A DNA stretch of 64,000 nucleotides from Alisma plantago-aquatica (GCA_963693085.1 OY856414.1:263943001-264007000); one strand, 5' to 3'. Positions 13,001 through 23,680 are shown, counted from the first letter of the stretch. Numbers and translations are program-made. The notes: a model not told the origin generated them from the letters alone.

Positions 13001-14356
13001 AAAGCCATATCGTGCAAGACACAACTCAACAAGGTCATCCTCAACCTCAAGTACAAGGGCACCAAACCCTAATTGATCAAGAAGGTCGGCTCACCTCTTA
13101 ACAACCAAGAGAGAGGAGTGTTGCACAACCTCTTTCACAAATCGGGAAACCACAAGGATCCAACCTCAACCTAGGTCATCAAAAGCTCACCTCTCAAATC
13201 CATGGTGAGAGGAGGGTATTGCCCAAGCAACTAGAATATAAGCTCACCTCTCAACTTAAATGAGAGAGGGGTATTGACCACATTAATAGAGCTCAAACTC
13301 ACTTCTCTAGACCAAAGAGATAAAGGAGTGTTGCTACCAAAGAAAACCTCAACTATGGTTCGGACAACAAGGGTACAAAGGTACAAAACCTCAACCATAA
13401 CAACAAGATCACTAAGGCTAAAGGTGCAACTAAGCAAGAAACTTATCTTAGAACATACATGGCCGATTATGATCATATGAAAACATACATGAATATAGAC
13501 GAAGGTAGTATGGTTAGGGTTAGGAGTTATGTAACCCGCCTTAAGCAAGATCCAAGCTCCTAGCACCAAGCTTCCAAGCTCAAGCACCACCACAAGAAGG
13601 AGAACAAAGCACTCTAGGGTTCATCCACCACTAGAGGAACAAGAAGACTCCAAGGAGAAGGATCGACCACCAATCTTTGCAAAGGAAGAGTGTCGTCCAC
13701 CAAGGAAGAGAGAAACCAAGGAACTAAAGAGATCCTTAGCAAGAGAAAGAAGGTACATATATAAGAGAGGGTGGAGGAGAAACCAAGGTAAGACAAGGCA
13801 AGGTGTCGCCCACCTAGGGACACTTGTCCATGGGCAATGCCACCTCCTTATCTCACCTTAAACACATGTCCAAGGCCATTTCCACATGCAAGCATCATGC
13901 ACCAAGTGTCCACTAGTGGTGACACAAACGAGGTCAAAGGGTCAAAGGGGTCCATGGCCGATACACCCCATCTCCATGCCCGACGCACCTCCCAGGAGAC
14001 ACACTTATGGCTGATACAAGGCACTCTAGCCCGACACAAGGTCCAACAAGGTAAGGGCAAGGCCCAAGCAAGGAAAAACAAGGCCCAACAAAGCTCATCC
14101 ATACCCAAAGCAACTCAAGCAACGAGCCCAACCCTTCCTCTCAACACTAGAAAAAAGCAAGGAGAGAGAAGAACACTTCTCAAGGTGACAACTTTCCCAT
14201 CAACCCTAGACTTGGGTAAATTGCAAGTAGCACCTCCAACACTCAAAAAGCACAAGCAAACCCTAATCACCACTAAAGGTGATTAGCAAGCAACTAAACA
14301 CCAGGGTTAGGCAAAGCAAATAGGATAAGCCCAAAACAGAGGTCAAGGTCCTTACA
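10096..14356 (-). repeat. 5' LTR of gypsy A (4,261 bp)
   Basis: Direct repeat of 1013-5264, starting TGTGACACCC and ending GTCCTTACA. The same TATCG-motif cluster is present at about 12285-13015. Near 10430-10600 it carries a block (GACCTGAGAGTACAGGG, then ACTCTA, then ACCTAAAAAAGG, then GGGTGAGAC) that is recognisable in the gypsy B LTR and partly in the LARD LTR. No gene is present, and the short open frames are not supported. Confidence 0.93.
13756..13765 (-). promoter_or_regulatory. Possible TATA box of gypsy A LTR
   Basis: The minus strand reads CTCTTATATATGTACC about 590 bp into the LTR. The same sequence is in the 3' LTR near 4665. The position suits a U3 promoter, but nothing else confirms it. 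Confidence 0.35.
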
Positions 14357-14361
14357 GAAAT

Positions 14362-15569
14362 GTGAAGGGATGCCATCAAACAAGTTCTTGTGAATGCTAT
14401 TGGGAGTTGTGAATAAATCGATGAAGTAATTTGCCATAATGTTGAAGATGTCTTTGGCTTCAGTCGCCCATCCACATTGAAGTCTTTTAATGGCGCTTAT
14501 TCTATTGGCCTATTTTCTTTGATTGACATAGGCCTGGTAGAAGCGAGTGTTACTATCTCCTTCTCTAAGCCAAGTTACATGACTGCGTTGCTTCCAATCT
14601 TCCTCCTCCTTTTTAAGGAGTTGAGTCAATTCTGCCTGCATATCTTTAATGAACTTGTCCGTGATACTATCATACCTTGCCGCCAAATTTCTCTGAACCA
14701 GGTCGATATTTCGGTGGAGCCGCACTTTATGATCATTTATTTGTTTAGCACGCTTTGCCTCCCAATCTTTCAAGTGGTATTGAGAATTTCTAAGAGCACT
14801 CATAAAATTGAGGTTACTGTTCCAACATTCTTTTAGCATTGGCGAGAATGTGCTGGCCATATTACATGAAGCTTTGGTTGAGAATCTCCCAGTTTGTCTA
14901 TTCGTAGACAAAGTTCTAACTAGCAACGTATAATGATCCGATTCAATTTTAGGAAGGTGAGTAACAGTCACATTTGAGTATTTTAAAATGTAAGCATCAT
15001 TTGCAAGGACACGGTCCAACCAGCTTTGCTTTAGGCCATGCCGGTATGTGTACTTCTTCCCTGAGAAACCCATATCAGAGAGACCTACTTCAAGAATTGT
15101 TTCAGAAAAAGTAATGGCTTCCTGGTTATTGAAAGATTGATAACCCATCGTTTCAGCAAGCGAAATGACAGTAATAAAATCTCCTACCACAATCCATGGC
15201 TCTTTGAAGAGATTACCTAAGGCAATAATATGTTTCCAGAGCAAGATTCTAACTTGGATGTGTGGATTAGCATAAATGAACGTAGCAAAGTAGGAATTAT
15301 TAACCTTACAGGTTGCAAACTGTCTATGAGTATTAACAACCTCCACCTTGATGCAGTTTTCATTCCAACAAACCCAAACCTGTTGCCTCTGATCCATGTG
15401 AGTTTGAAAATCCAAGGCGTTTGATAGTTTCCTTTGCTCTATCCGCACTTATTCTCGGTTCCAAGATAATGGTGATCAACAGTTTGTACATGGAAATGTA
15501 ACCTTTCAGAACTCTGCATGTATCTTTGTTTCCTATGCTCCGAACATTCCAACATAAGAAGCTCATCAT
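14362..15569 (-). pseudogene. LINE ORF2 N-terminal apurinic-like endonuclease and linker
   Basis: The frame opening at 15569 (MMSFLCWNVRSIGN) is the start of an exonuclease-endonuclease-phosphatase domain. A frameshift near 15380-15440 moves into a 312-residue frame (15448-14510). That frame holds VVGDFITVI (equivalent to the GDFN box), DRVLAN, and SDHYTLLV (equivalent to the SDHxPL box), so the catalytic Asp and His positions survive. It then runs into the EN-RT linker ending WLREGDSNTRFYQAYVNQRK. The enzyme would nick target DNA to prime reverse transcription. Another break near 14510 precedes the gypsy A insertion. The continuation is at 1012 and below. Confidence 0.88.
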
Positions 15570-16321
15570 GGGTATCTTGTAAGATGGACTTGGATGATAA
15601 ACATATAACTAACAAGCTTCAGGGAGTTTGTTCTCCTTGTTGGCCACTCCATTTAACACTTCTATAATGGCTTCTTTAGTATGCACTGCTCTCAATTGGG
15701 GGCTTTTTCTCCTCCCTTCTGCCGAGAGTATCCTCTGGGAGCTTCCTTGCCTTTTCATTTTTGTTCCATTACCTTTAATGATTTTGCTTGTAGTAACTGT
15801 CCTTGGTATAGAGTCACTTCTTCTGCAGGCAGCCAGGTCGATTCTTCAACCATTTCTATAGCTCCATGGCTTGATATGCATATGTCTACTTGCTCTTTGG
15901 TATCTACTATTAATTCTATAACCTCATCGACACCTGGATTTACTAAAATATGTCCTTCCTTGTTTGCATGAGGTTCTCCTTTTTCCTTGTGACCTGAACC
16001 ATTCTGCACTGTATTCATAATATCCTTCATAGCTTCCTCTCTATGCGATTGCTTCTCAGAATTACTATTCACTATCTTCTTTCTCTAGATTTTCGATGTC
16101 GCATAAGTTTGTGAGTTCCTTTGTGTGGCCTAATAGTTTGGTTCTCCTCCTACCCTCTCCGAGACCTCTCTGTTATCTTCCCCCAACTCCTCGAACGAGT
16201 TCTTTGATGTTGTTGAGTTTTCCAGAGGTTTATCCTTCTTATAACCTCTTCTTTGATTAGAGTTTCTCCTTCTTCTATGTGTCTGCCATATTTCAGTTTC
16301 TTTCTCCTTCTTGAGACCTTG
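15570..16321 (-). pseudogene. LINE ORF1 C-terminal part and ORF1-ORF2 spacer
   Basis: Minus-strand frames at 16384-16130 and 16072-15755 are Lys/Glu/Ser-rich (ENSTTSKNSFEELGEDNREV..., then NTVQNGSGHKEKGE...). They resemble the low-complexity tail that follows the zinc knuckle in plant LINE ORF1 proteins. Their stretch upstream of 16322 is Cassandra DNA, not LINE. Several stops interrupt them. Function beyond RNA binding by ORF1 cannot be inferred. Confidence 0.6.
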
Positions 16322-16612
16322 TGTAATGCTCGGGCCAACTGGCCACAACTCTAGTAGAGTTTCAGGAATGACGACTGGCCCCACAAACCACCACTAGCCT
16401 TAACTGTGCATTTTGTCCACACTGACACGCAAGCCAGGATCAACTTCCTGACTGGTCACCCATCCTAGTGCTACTCCAAGCTGGGCACACTTAACTATGG
16501 AGTTCTTTAGTGATGGGCTCCCAGAAAAGGAGGTGCACCTTGGTGATATGGGTAGTCCAATCATTCCTTTTAAGATCATCATATCCGAGGCCTTAAATCC
16601 TGGGACGTTACA
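16322..16612 (-). repeat. Cassandra 3' LTR (291 bp)
   Basis: Pairs with 16866-17156, same length, with roughly a dozen substitutions. It contains the 5S-like segment at 16454-16502. Its box A equivalent has changed relative to the other LTR (AGTTAAGTGTGC instead of AGTTAAGCGTGC), while the box C equivalent ACTAGGATGGGTGACC is intact. Confidence 0.93.
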
Positions 16613-16850
16613 ATCTCTCCCACTTAGACTCTTGACGTCCTCATCAAGGCTCAAATATATGGCCTCATAATCTGACCCCATTTTAGTGCAGACCCACAAT
16701 GGCCCATGGACACCCAACTCCCGATCATGGAATACCAGCGCAAGGGTGGCTACGTCAACCATGGACAACCATTTCCTACATGCCTGGACCGCACGGCTCA
16801 AGACTGACATGCCACATGCCCATGCGGGCCCCACCTACTAGAGGGGTTAT

Positions 16851-16863
16851 GGCTCTAATACCA
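16851..16863 (-). other. Cassandra primer-binding site (tRNA-iMet)
   Basis: The minus strand reads TGGTATTAGAGCC two bases downstream of the 5' LTR. One mismatch separates it from the TGGTATCAGAGCC complement of initiator tRNA-Met. Confidence 0.88.
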
Positions 16864-16865
16864 TT

Positions 16866-17156
16866 TGTAATGCCCGGGCCCACTGGCCACGACTTTAGTA
16901 GAGTTTCAGGAATGACGACTGGCCCCACAAACCACCACTAGCCTTAACTGTGCACTTTGTCCACACTGACACGCAAGCCAGGATCAACTTCTCGACTGGT
17001 CACCCATCCTAGTGCTACTCCAAGCTGAGCACGCTTAACTATGGAGTTTTTTAGTGATGGGCTCCCGGAAAAGGAGGTGCACCTTGGTGATATGGGTAGT
17101 CCAATCATTCCTTTTAAGATCATCATATCCGAGGCCTCAAATCATGGGATGTTACA
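16866..17156 (-). repeat. Cassandra 5' LTR (291 bp)
   Basis: Partner of 16322-16612. As 5' LTR it would drive transcription. It carries the better-preserved 5S-like promoter (16998-17040). Confidence 0.93.
16998..17040 (-). promoter_or_regulatory. 5S rRNA-like internal Pol III promoter in the Cassandra LTR
   Basis: The minus strand has AGTTAAGCGTGC (box A, 17029-17040) followed by GGAGTAGC and ACTAGGATGGGTGACC (box C, 16998-17013). This is the same order and close spacing as in the plant 5S rRNA gene. In the Cassandra family this segment is known to be conserved and oriented with the element, as here. The flanks are not 5S, so this is not a 5S gene. Confidence 0.9.
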
Positions 17157-18244
17157 CCTTGCCTTGTTGTCTCACTGTTTATAAGGGTTTCCGTTGATCT
17201 GTTAGCATCCCCTCGGCAGTCTTTGGATGTGTGGCCCACTTCTCCATAGGAAGCACACACAAAAGGAAATCCTTCGTATTCAATTTTGTATTCCATGCCA
17301 TTGATAAAGATTGATGGTATCAGATCTCTGTTCGTATCTATCTTGATAGCAAATCTAGCAAACTTGCTTCTCATCCTCTTGGTTGTGTGTTCATCCACCT
17401 TCACCAATTTTCCGATCGATGAGCCTATACTGCTGAACATAGTCTATACATAAAGATGCAACAAAAGATTGAGTATTCGTACCCAACATACTATGTGCCT
17501 TGGCATATCATTAGATGGGATAAATGTTGAGTACCAATCCCATACCACCAAATGACATCTGAAAATCTTCCACGATTCTCGTACCATGGCCATATCATAG
17601 TCCCTTTTGCAAGGTAGTTGAACCACGAAATGATTTAGATCTAATTCATATATGTTGTATCTTCCCACCAAGATCCACATGGCTCTCAACCTATCTATGA
17701 GTGTCATGTATCCTAATTCTGTGCCCAAGGCCTTGACAATAACAGTGTATTTCCATGTCCGTATGAGAAGCTCCTCCTCCATTGGATCTATTAGAATTGA
17801 TGGTTTTCCTTCAAGCTCCCCCATGATGATGGCTTCCGGTTCTAGATGTTCTTCAAATAGTTTGCTCAGGAACATATCTGAATCTTCTTTCCTTGTGATA
17901 ACTTGTTCATATCTAACGTTGCATGTTCCCCAACAGCTGTGGTTGCCTACCACATCCTGTTCTTGTACCGTCGTGGCCTGCACGCTCATCAACGGAAAGG
18001 TACTTCCCATATTGCCTGTTACATCTTCAGTAGTAGGACCTTTGTCTATTGTATGTGACATCGATTGCAATGGCTCCTGCGAGGATCCTCTCATGCCGAC
18101 GTAATGCAAGTTCAACCCTAATTGTGCTATAGTCATGGTATCGGCTCCTTTGTATATTCCTTGTGTATCTGTTGCCTTGGCCTTTCCGTTTGTATTTCGA
18201 TGGGATCCTGGACTCTGGGATCTTCTTCTGCCGCTCTCTTCCAT
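17157..18244 (-). pseudogene. LINE ORF1 (gag-like, DUF4283 and zinc knuckle), broken
   Basis: The frame from Met at 18244 runs 266 codons to a stop at 17444. A second frame (17440-17123) continues the same protein. The first has the DUF4283 fold signature (ILIDPMEEELLIRTWKYTVI..., DLNHFVVQLP..., SWKIFRCHLVVWDW). The second has the downstream GSSIGKLVKVDEHT block, then CASYGEVGHTSKDC. In LINE ORF1 proteins this last motif is normally CxxCGxxGHxxxxC, so the second Cys has become Tyr and the knuckle is probably non-functional. ORF1 coats LINE RNA. The 3' end is cut by Cassandra. Confidence 0.85.
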
Positions 18245-18496
18245 TCCAGTATCATGACCATCCTCCCGATCATCATTTCTCTACATCAACTTGTCATTGT
18301 TCCGTGGATCGCCATCCACCCCTCTCCGCGCCTCCGCTTCCATCCGCCCCTCTAATGGGCTCAAAATTTGTATGTAGCTTTGTTATAGTATGACAGTGAA
18401 GATTAATGGTTTACATTTTGCAAAAAATAGTCTTAATATGCAATCACACTTGAGTGTATTCGTGCGATCTATACCCTCGAGTGTATTCTAGCCTGA

Positions 18497-18528
<32 letters not shown>
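18497..18528. repeat. (CT)n then (TA)n microsatellite
   Basis: CT repeats at about 18497-18512 are followed by TA repeats at 18513-18528. This is the left border of the first MITE-like element. Confidence 0.9.
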
Positions 18529-18529
18529 T

Positions 18530-18747
18530 CCATTCATTGTAATATAAACACTCATTTTGTATTACAATGTAAACTTCTATCATAAATATCATTTTTACTG
18601 TAATCAGGCGTGTAATACAAAATGAGTGTTTATATTACAAATTTGGTCCTCTCATTATAAATGTTGTCTGTCTCATTACAAACAGGTACCTTTCTATTAC
18701 AAAATAGATCCACGGGTAACTAACATTAGTTACCCGTGTGGGTAGTG
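18530..18747. mobile_element. Micron-like foldback MITE, copy 1 (5'-shortened)
   Basis: Begins CCATTCATTGTAATA after (TA)n and ends GTGTGGGTAGTG before TA/ATCT/CT repeats. The right half (18600-18747) closely matches 19070-19211 of copy 2. The left arm is deleted to within the central loop (TAAATATCATTTTTACTGTAATC). It has no coding capacity. Confidence 0.75.
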
Positions 18748-18804
18748 AATATATACCCTCTCTCTATCTATCTATCTATCTATCTATCTCTCTCTCTCTT
18801 TCTC

Positions 18805-18886
<82 letters not shown>
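18748..18886. repeat. Compound microsatellite (ATCT)n (CT)n (TA)n
   Basis: ATCT units near 18766-18790, CT near 18789-18806, then uninterrupted TA at 18808-18886. A frame of repeated Tyr-Ile across it is an artefact of the repeat. Confidence 0.93.
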
Positions 18887-19652
<766 letters not shown>

Positions 19653-19706
<54 letters not shown>

Positions 19707-19732
19707 CAAATAGGTATATTTCTATTACAAAT
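19653..19732. repeat. (TA)(CA)(TA) microsatellite plus short MITE fragment
   Basis: TA, then CA (19663-19686), then TA repeats to 19706. These are followed by CAAATAGGTATATTTCTATT (from 19707), a fragment of the copy 1/2 family arm, ending at about 19732. Confidence 0.75.
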
Positions 19733-19805
19733 GGCATGTTTGGCCATTTTAATGCACATAATGGAAAGTTCTCTTCATCTTAATTCCTAAAATGGCACAT
19801 TTTAG

Positions 19806-20296
19806 GGCGATACGTCCCCATTGGAGACGTATTGCTTTGTGCGAGGGCAATACGTCCTGACGGGTGACACATTACCCTACCGTAGACTAATACGTCCCAG
19901 GTTAAGACGCATTGCCCTGCGGTGGGGCCAATACATCTGGAAGTGGGACGTATTTCTCTACAAGAGAACAATGCATCTCCAAGTCAGACGCATTGGTCCC
20001 ACCAAAAAGCAATACGTCTTAGATCAGGATGTATTGCCCTACTATGGGACCAACACATCAGGTGCCGAGACGCCCCAATGGCTAGCGGGGAAATGTGTCT
20101 CCCTTGGGGATGTATTACTGTCAGGAAAAACCTAACCATTTCTCCCAACATCCAATGGCTAGAGGGGCAATGTGTCTCCCTTGGGGACATATTGCTGCCA
20201 CACAACACACGACCATTGGCCCCGACAACTATCTAGCCATTGGGGGCCGCGACGGGTGCCACGTGGGGGCAATACGTCCGCAATGGGGACTTATTG
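19806..20296. repeat. Array of about ten imperfect inverted repeats, GCAATACGTC ... GACGTATTGC
   Basis: Roughly every 40 bp a half-site close to GGCAATACGTC is followed 8-12 bp later by its reverse complement, GACGTATTGCC. Examples start near 19806, 19848, 19890, 19928, 19968, 20009, 20090, 20163 and 20268. Middle copies are degenerate (ACATC, GCATC). The array ends about 10 bp before a TATA box, upstream of the MULE transposase relic. It looks like a set of protein-binding sites or hairpins at a transposon end or promoter. No binding factor can be named. Confidence 0.8.
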
Positions 20297-20302
20297 CTCT
20301 CC

Positions 20303-20311
20303 TATATATAT
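20303..20311 (+). promoter_or_regulatory. TATA box upstream of MULE transposase
   Basis: CTCTCCTATATATATGCG is a canonical plant TATA context. It follows the inverted-repeat array and precedes a pyrimidine-rich leader (CTCCAAACACACACATTTCC...). Transcription would start about 30 bp downstream. Confidence 0.7.
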
Positions 20312-20334
20312 GCGATGAAATCAGCCCTCCAAAC

Positions 20335-20926
20335 ACACACATTTCCTCCATTTGTTCACTTCTTCTCTACTCCCCATTGCTCTGGAGTTCTCTGGTCAGG
20401 ATTCTACTTGTAGCTGATTTCAGACGGAGCTTGGAGCTGATTTCTGGCACTATTCTTCTCATGTTCTTTCTCTCTCTATTTGGGATTCTGCTTCTCTTCT
20501 TTCTCTGGTCTAATATTCTGATTCACAAGGGAGATCTCGCCACTTGAGGTATTTTCTCTACTACATTATTATATTCAAAATTCTAAACCTAAAAGTACTA
20601 TGTAATATTAAATATGAAATAATTGTATTGCTACTATTTAATTCCAAATTATTAAAACAATGTTATAGAAAATGATATTTGAAGTAAATGTTATCAATGA
20701 AAATGACATTCTTACTATTTAGTTCCAAATAATTTTATTCTTAGTATATACTTTCAAGTTCCAAATTATTGTTCTACAATCTTAATTACTCTTCTAAAAT
20801 GATGTTACTATTCTAAAATATTAATTACTATTCTAAAAAAGACATTATTGTTCCAAGTAAGTTAATTTACTGTTCTAAAATCCAAATTACTGTTCCAATT
20901 AAGTTTATTTGTTTTACAATGATAGG
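20335..20926 (+). other. Probable 5' leader exon and leader intron of the MULE transposase
   Basis: A CT-rich leader runs to CACTTGAG at 20548. GTATTTTCTC follows and could be a splice donor. The stretch 20549-20926 is AT-rich and repetitive (TTACTATTCTAAAAT units) and ends TTTTACAATGATAG, a good acceptor, just before the first transposase codons. Splicing is inferred from these borders only. Confidence 0.5.
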
Positions 20927-23402
20927 AACAAGGCATCTAGTTCACATTTACGAATTGTCAAGCTTCGATATGATGGCCAATTTGTCTCTGATGGGTCTTA
21001 TTCTAGTCCATCTATTAGACCCATAAATATTTCACTAATCAATACCCTATCTGAACAAAAATCATATATCCATACAACACTTGACATCAATCCTAGCCAC
21101 TTCTCTATCAATATATCCTATCTTTTCCATGGAGAAGATCATATGCTCATACAAGTTGACGATGATGATGCGTACAGAACTTTGTTCTTACTTTCATCTG
21201 ATGCCTATATTGATGTGTTTCTTGAAAAAAACTTCTTTCCACCAACATTCTAGTTACCTGAGTCTATTGAATCAATTTCACCAAATGAACAGTAATGTAA
21301 CTGATGAATGGAATTAACCACCTGAATTATCTCAAAATCCTACTATTGAGAATATTACTGTTGAGGTTGAGGTGGGAGAACAAAATTTTGAACAAAAAGG
21401 TGATGATAATAGTGATCAAGAAGGTGATGATAATAGTGATCAGGATGGTGACTCATTGACTAAAACTGATGATGGGTATCAACATCCATTCCCTGACTCT
21501 ATAACAACATTGAGTTCCATCCCATCCATATTTGATAGAGAATGGCCTCGACACAATCACATTGATACTAACTATGATGCTTTTCAAGATGATGAATGGG
21601 TGGAAGATTTTCATCAGGAAGTTTGTCTCAATTACAACCCTTCTAGCACTGAAATTTATGAGGGTGCTTTATTTACATCCAAAGCTGTTATGATTGAGAT
21701 GATTAAAAAATGGTCGATACAAAACAATGTCTAATATTGTACCCAACACTAAAATAATCGATTTATCAAATTTATTTGTATCCATGACCAACGATGTCCT
21801 TGGAGTTTGGCCGCTTGCCAGTCCAAAAGAGCAGGTGGCATGTGGAAGATAAAACATTATAGTGGGAGCCACAATTGTCAACTAACTGTTCTGAATCAGG
21901 ACCATCGCCAATGCACATAATCTTATATTGCTCGTATGATAATGCCAATCCTAGTGTCATGATTGAATATGTCCACACGAGAAATTTGTGACAAGGTGAA
22001 TGCTGAACTAAACCTTCAAATATCATACAAGAAGACATTTCTAGTGAGGAGGAAGGCTGTCTGTAAAATATTTGGAGATTGGGAATCATCGTATCATAAT
22101 TTTTTGCCGTTCCTGATATCTCTGTCACAATATATTCCAATAACTATATATTCCCACCTTGTGGATGATTATATCCTTCAAACTCAAGGCACTCATAGAT
22201 TTGAGCGGGAGTTTTGGGCATTCGATCTAGCTATGAGGGGTTGGGTATATTGCATGATTGTTCTTACTATTGATGGCACATTTCTAACTGTAAAATAATA
22301 TGGCACATTTCTCATTACATGTGACATAGATGCTAATAATCGTCTATTTCCACTCGCTTTTGTAGTTGTTGAGGCAGAAAACCAGGACTCATGGGAGTAG
22401 TTCTTTGATTCTCTACAAACTTGTATTCCATTCATTCCACACCGTACATATATGTGTATTATTTCTAGTCGAATGAGTGGCATTTTTCCAACACTTAAGT
22501 GAAAATTTGACTGGGCTCAATATCTTTATTGTCCTCGACATCTTCGTGAGAACTTCCATAAAAGGTTGAAGTCATAGGAGTTAAATGAACTTTTGTGGAA
22601 GGTGGGATCCACAACTGATAAACATGAATTTGACCGCCTAATGGCTGATATAGAAACCATAAAACCAGATGCGAAGGAGTATTTGATAGCCTAAAATCCA
22701 GTACAATGGTCTCTCACATATGACAGAGGTTACTGGTATTGGTCATTGTCTAGCAATCATGTTGAAGGGTTAAATGGAGTCTTAAAAGGTGTCAGGGATT
22801 TACCAATACAAGCACTAATTGTTGGCACATATTATGGTATTTCAATGTGGTTGGAGAGGTGTAATGAAGCATATGGTCGTCAGATTATGAGATAGAAATG
22901 GCATCTGAGGCTTCATAACAAGCTTTTTAATGTACAACAAAATGCAGAAAAATAAGAGTATCACGTCACATGAACAATGATGAATGACTTGTTGATGACA
23001 TGGAAGGATATAAATTTCAAGTCAAAGTGCATCCAAATGGTGCCAGTGAATGTAGTTGTGGTTTTCCACAACAATGGCATTTTTCATGTTGTCATATTTG
23101 GGTAGCTGCGGGAACTATCAATTACAATTGTGACGGACTTGTGAGCCCATATTTGACAAATGATTCTTATTTGAACGTATACAAAACTGAATTTCGTGGT
23201 ATTTTCAAAAAGAGGTATCAACCTCCATTTGATGAAATTAAAGGTATTTATCCCTTATTACCCCCTAGGAAATGAAGGCATGCTGGAAGACCAAAGAAAA
23301 AAAGAAGGCCTTCAGCTATGGATGTTGATCCAAATCAATATACATATCATTTTCATAAGTGTGGCAGAAAGGGCAATAATAGATGCACTTGTCCTAATGT
23401 AA
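20927..23402 (+). pseudogene. mudrA-like: MuDR/MURA-type (MULE) transposase, decayed
   Basis: Pieces in one direction form a full transposase outline. The N-terminal domain (20927-21253) looks PB1-like. An acidic stretch and a DNA-binding region (21372-21734, ending FTSKAVMIEMIKKWSIQNN) follow, then CPWSLAACQSKRAGGMWKIK (21785-21850). The DDE core has D in TIDGTFLTVK (near 22275), D in CDIDANNRLFPLAFVVVEAE (near 22325), CPRHLRENFH (near 22530) and E in SNHVEGLNG (near 22750). A SWIM zinc finger ECSCGFPQQWHFSCCH lies at 23050-23095. Internal stops (for example at 21254, 21734, after 22397, 22576, 22694, 22894) make it non-functional as read. Confidence 0.9.
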
Positions 23403-23409
23403 TGTGATG

Positions 23410-23640
23410 TCATGTAATGTTCTTATTTTAATTTGATCAAGTCATGTAATGTTTACATTTTAGTTTGTTCAAGTCATGTAATGTTCTTATTTTAGTTTGT
23501 TCAAGTCATATAATGTTTACACTTTAGTTTGTTCAAGTAATGTAATGTTTGCATTTCAGTTTGTTCAAGTCATATAATGTTTGCATTTCAATTTGTTCAA
23601 GTCATGTAATGTTTGCACTTTTTATTTAATCTAATGCTTG
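23410..23640. repeat. 32-bp tandem repeat between transposase and PMD gene
   Basis: Seven units of exactly 32 bp begin at 23410, 23442, 23474, 23506, 23538, 23570 and 23602. The core is TCATGTAATGTTTACATTT followed by AGTTTGTTCAAG. A decayed eighth unit runs to about 23670. The array fills the spacer between the two pseudogenes and is AT-rich, possibly 3' UTR/terminator DNA of the transposase. Confidence 0.9.
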
Positions 23641-23680
23641 CACTTTTCATTTAATGTAATATTTGCATTTTTTTATAGAT

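Larger units (their letters stand above)
1013..14356 (-). mobile_element. Ty3/gypsy LTR retrotransposon 'gypsy A' (Tekay/Del-like chromovirus), old and inactive
   Basis: Two long direct repeats (1013-5264 and 10096-14356) begin TGTGAC and end CTTACA and flank a gag-pol relic. The target-site duplication is GAAAC (1008-1012) and GAAAT (14357-14361), one mismatch. The primer-binding site sits beside the right LTR and gag-pol reads right to left, so the element is on the minus strand and the right LTR is the 5' LTR. LTR divergence is roughly 10 percent over the first 260 bp and lower elsewhere, indicating an old insertion. It lies inside the LINE RT/endonuclease junction. Clade assignment is from gag-pol and chromodomain resemblance plus LTR length. 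Confidence 0.93.
16322..17156 (-). mobile_element. Cassandra-type TRIM retrotransposon, complete (835 bp)
   Basis: Two 291-bp LTRs (16322-16612 and 16866-17156, TGTAATGC...GTTACA) flank a 253-bp non-coding interior. The target-site duplication is perfect (CCTTG at 16317-16321 and 17157-17161). On the minus strand a primer site follows the 5' LTR and a purine tract (AAGTGGGAGAGAT) precedes the 3' LTR. Each LTR contains a stretch closely matching plant 5S rRNA, the defining trait of Cassandra. The element encodes nothing and depends on other retrotransposons. The 144-codon frame across it (16400-16834) is a chance frame. Confidence 0.94.
1..18354 (-). mobile_element. LINE retrotransposon, decayed and split by two insertions; 3' end off the left edge
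   Basis: A minus-strand non-LTR retrotransposon runs from a GC-rich 5' end near 18354 to beyond base 1. In element order it has ORF1 with a DUF4283-like domain and zinc knuckle (18244 to about 15755), an ORF2 endonuclease (15569 to 14362), and reverse transcriptase (1012 to 1). Gypsy A (1013-14356) separates endonuclease from RT. Cassandra (16322-17156) interrupts ORF1. Removing gypsy A brings the protein on both sides into register. All frames carry stops or frameshifts, so it is dead. The 3' end and any poly(A) tail lie outside the window. Confidence 0.9.

Noticed and set aside
16454..16502. 5S rRNA gene
   Set aside because: Only the internal promoter-like part matches; flanks are LTR. Annotated as a Cassandra promoter instead.
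16400..16834. 144-codon frame across Cassandra
   Set aside because: Reads through the 5S-like LTR segment and interior; Cassandra encodes no protein.
20077..20088. tRNA-Met gene suspected from repeated TGGTATCAGAGC words in the window
   Set aside because: All clear instances (10077, 26979, 58924, 62632, and a variant at 16851) are 12-13-nt primer sites next to LTRs, with no tRNA body; nothing at this site either.
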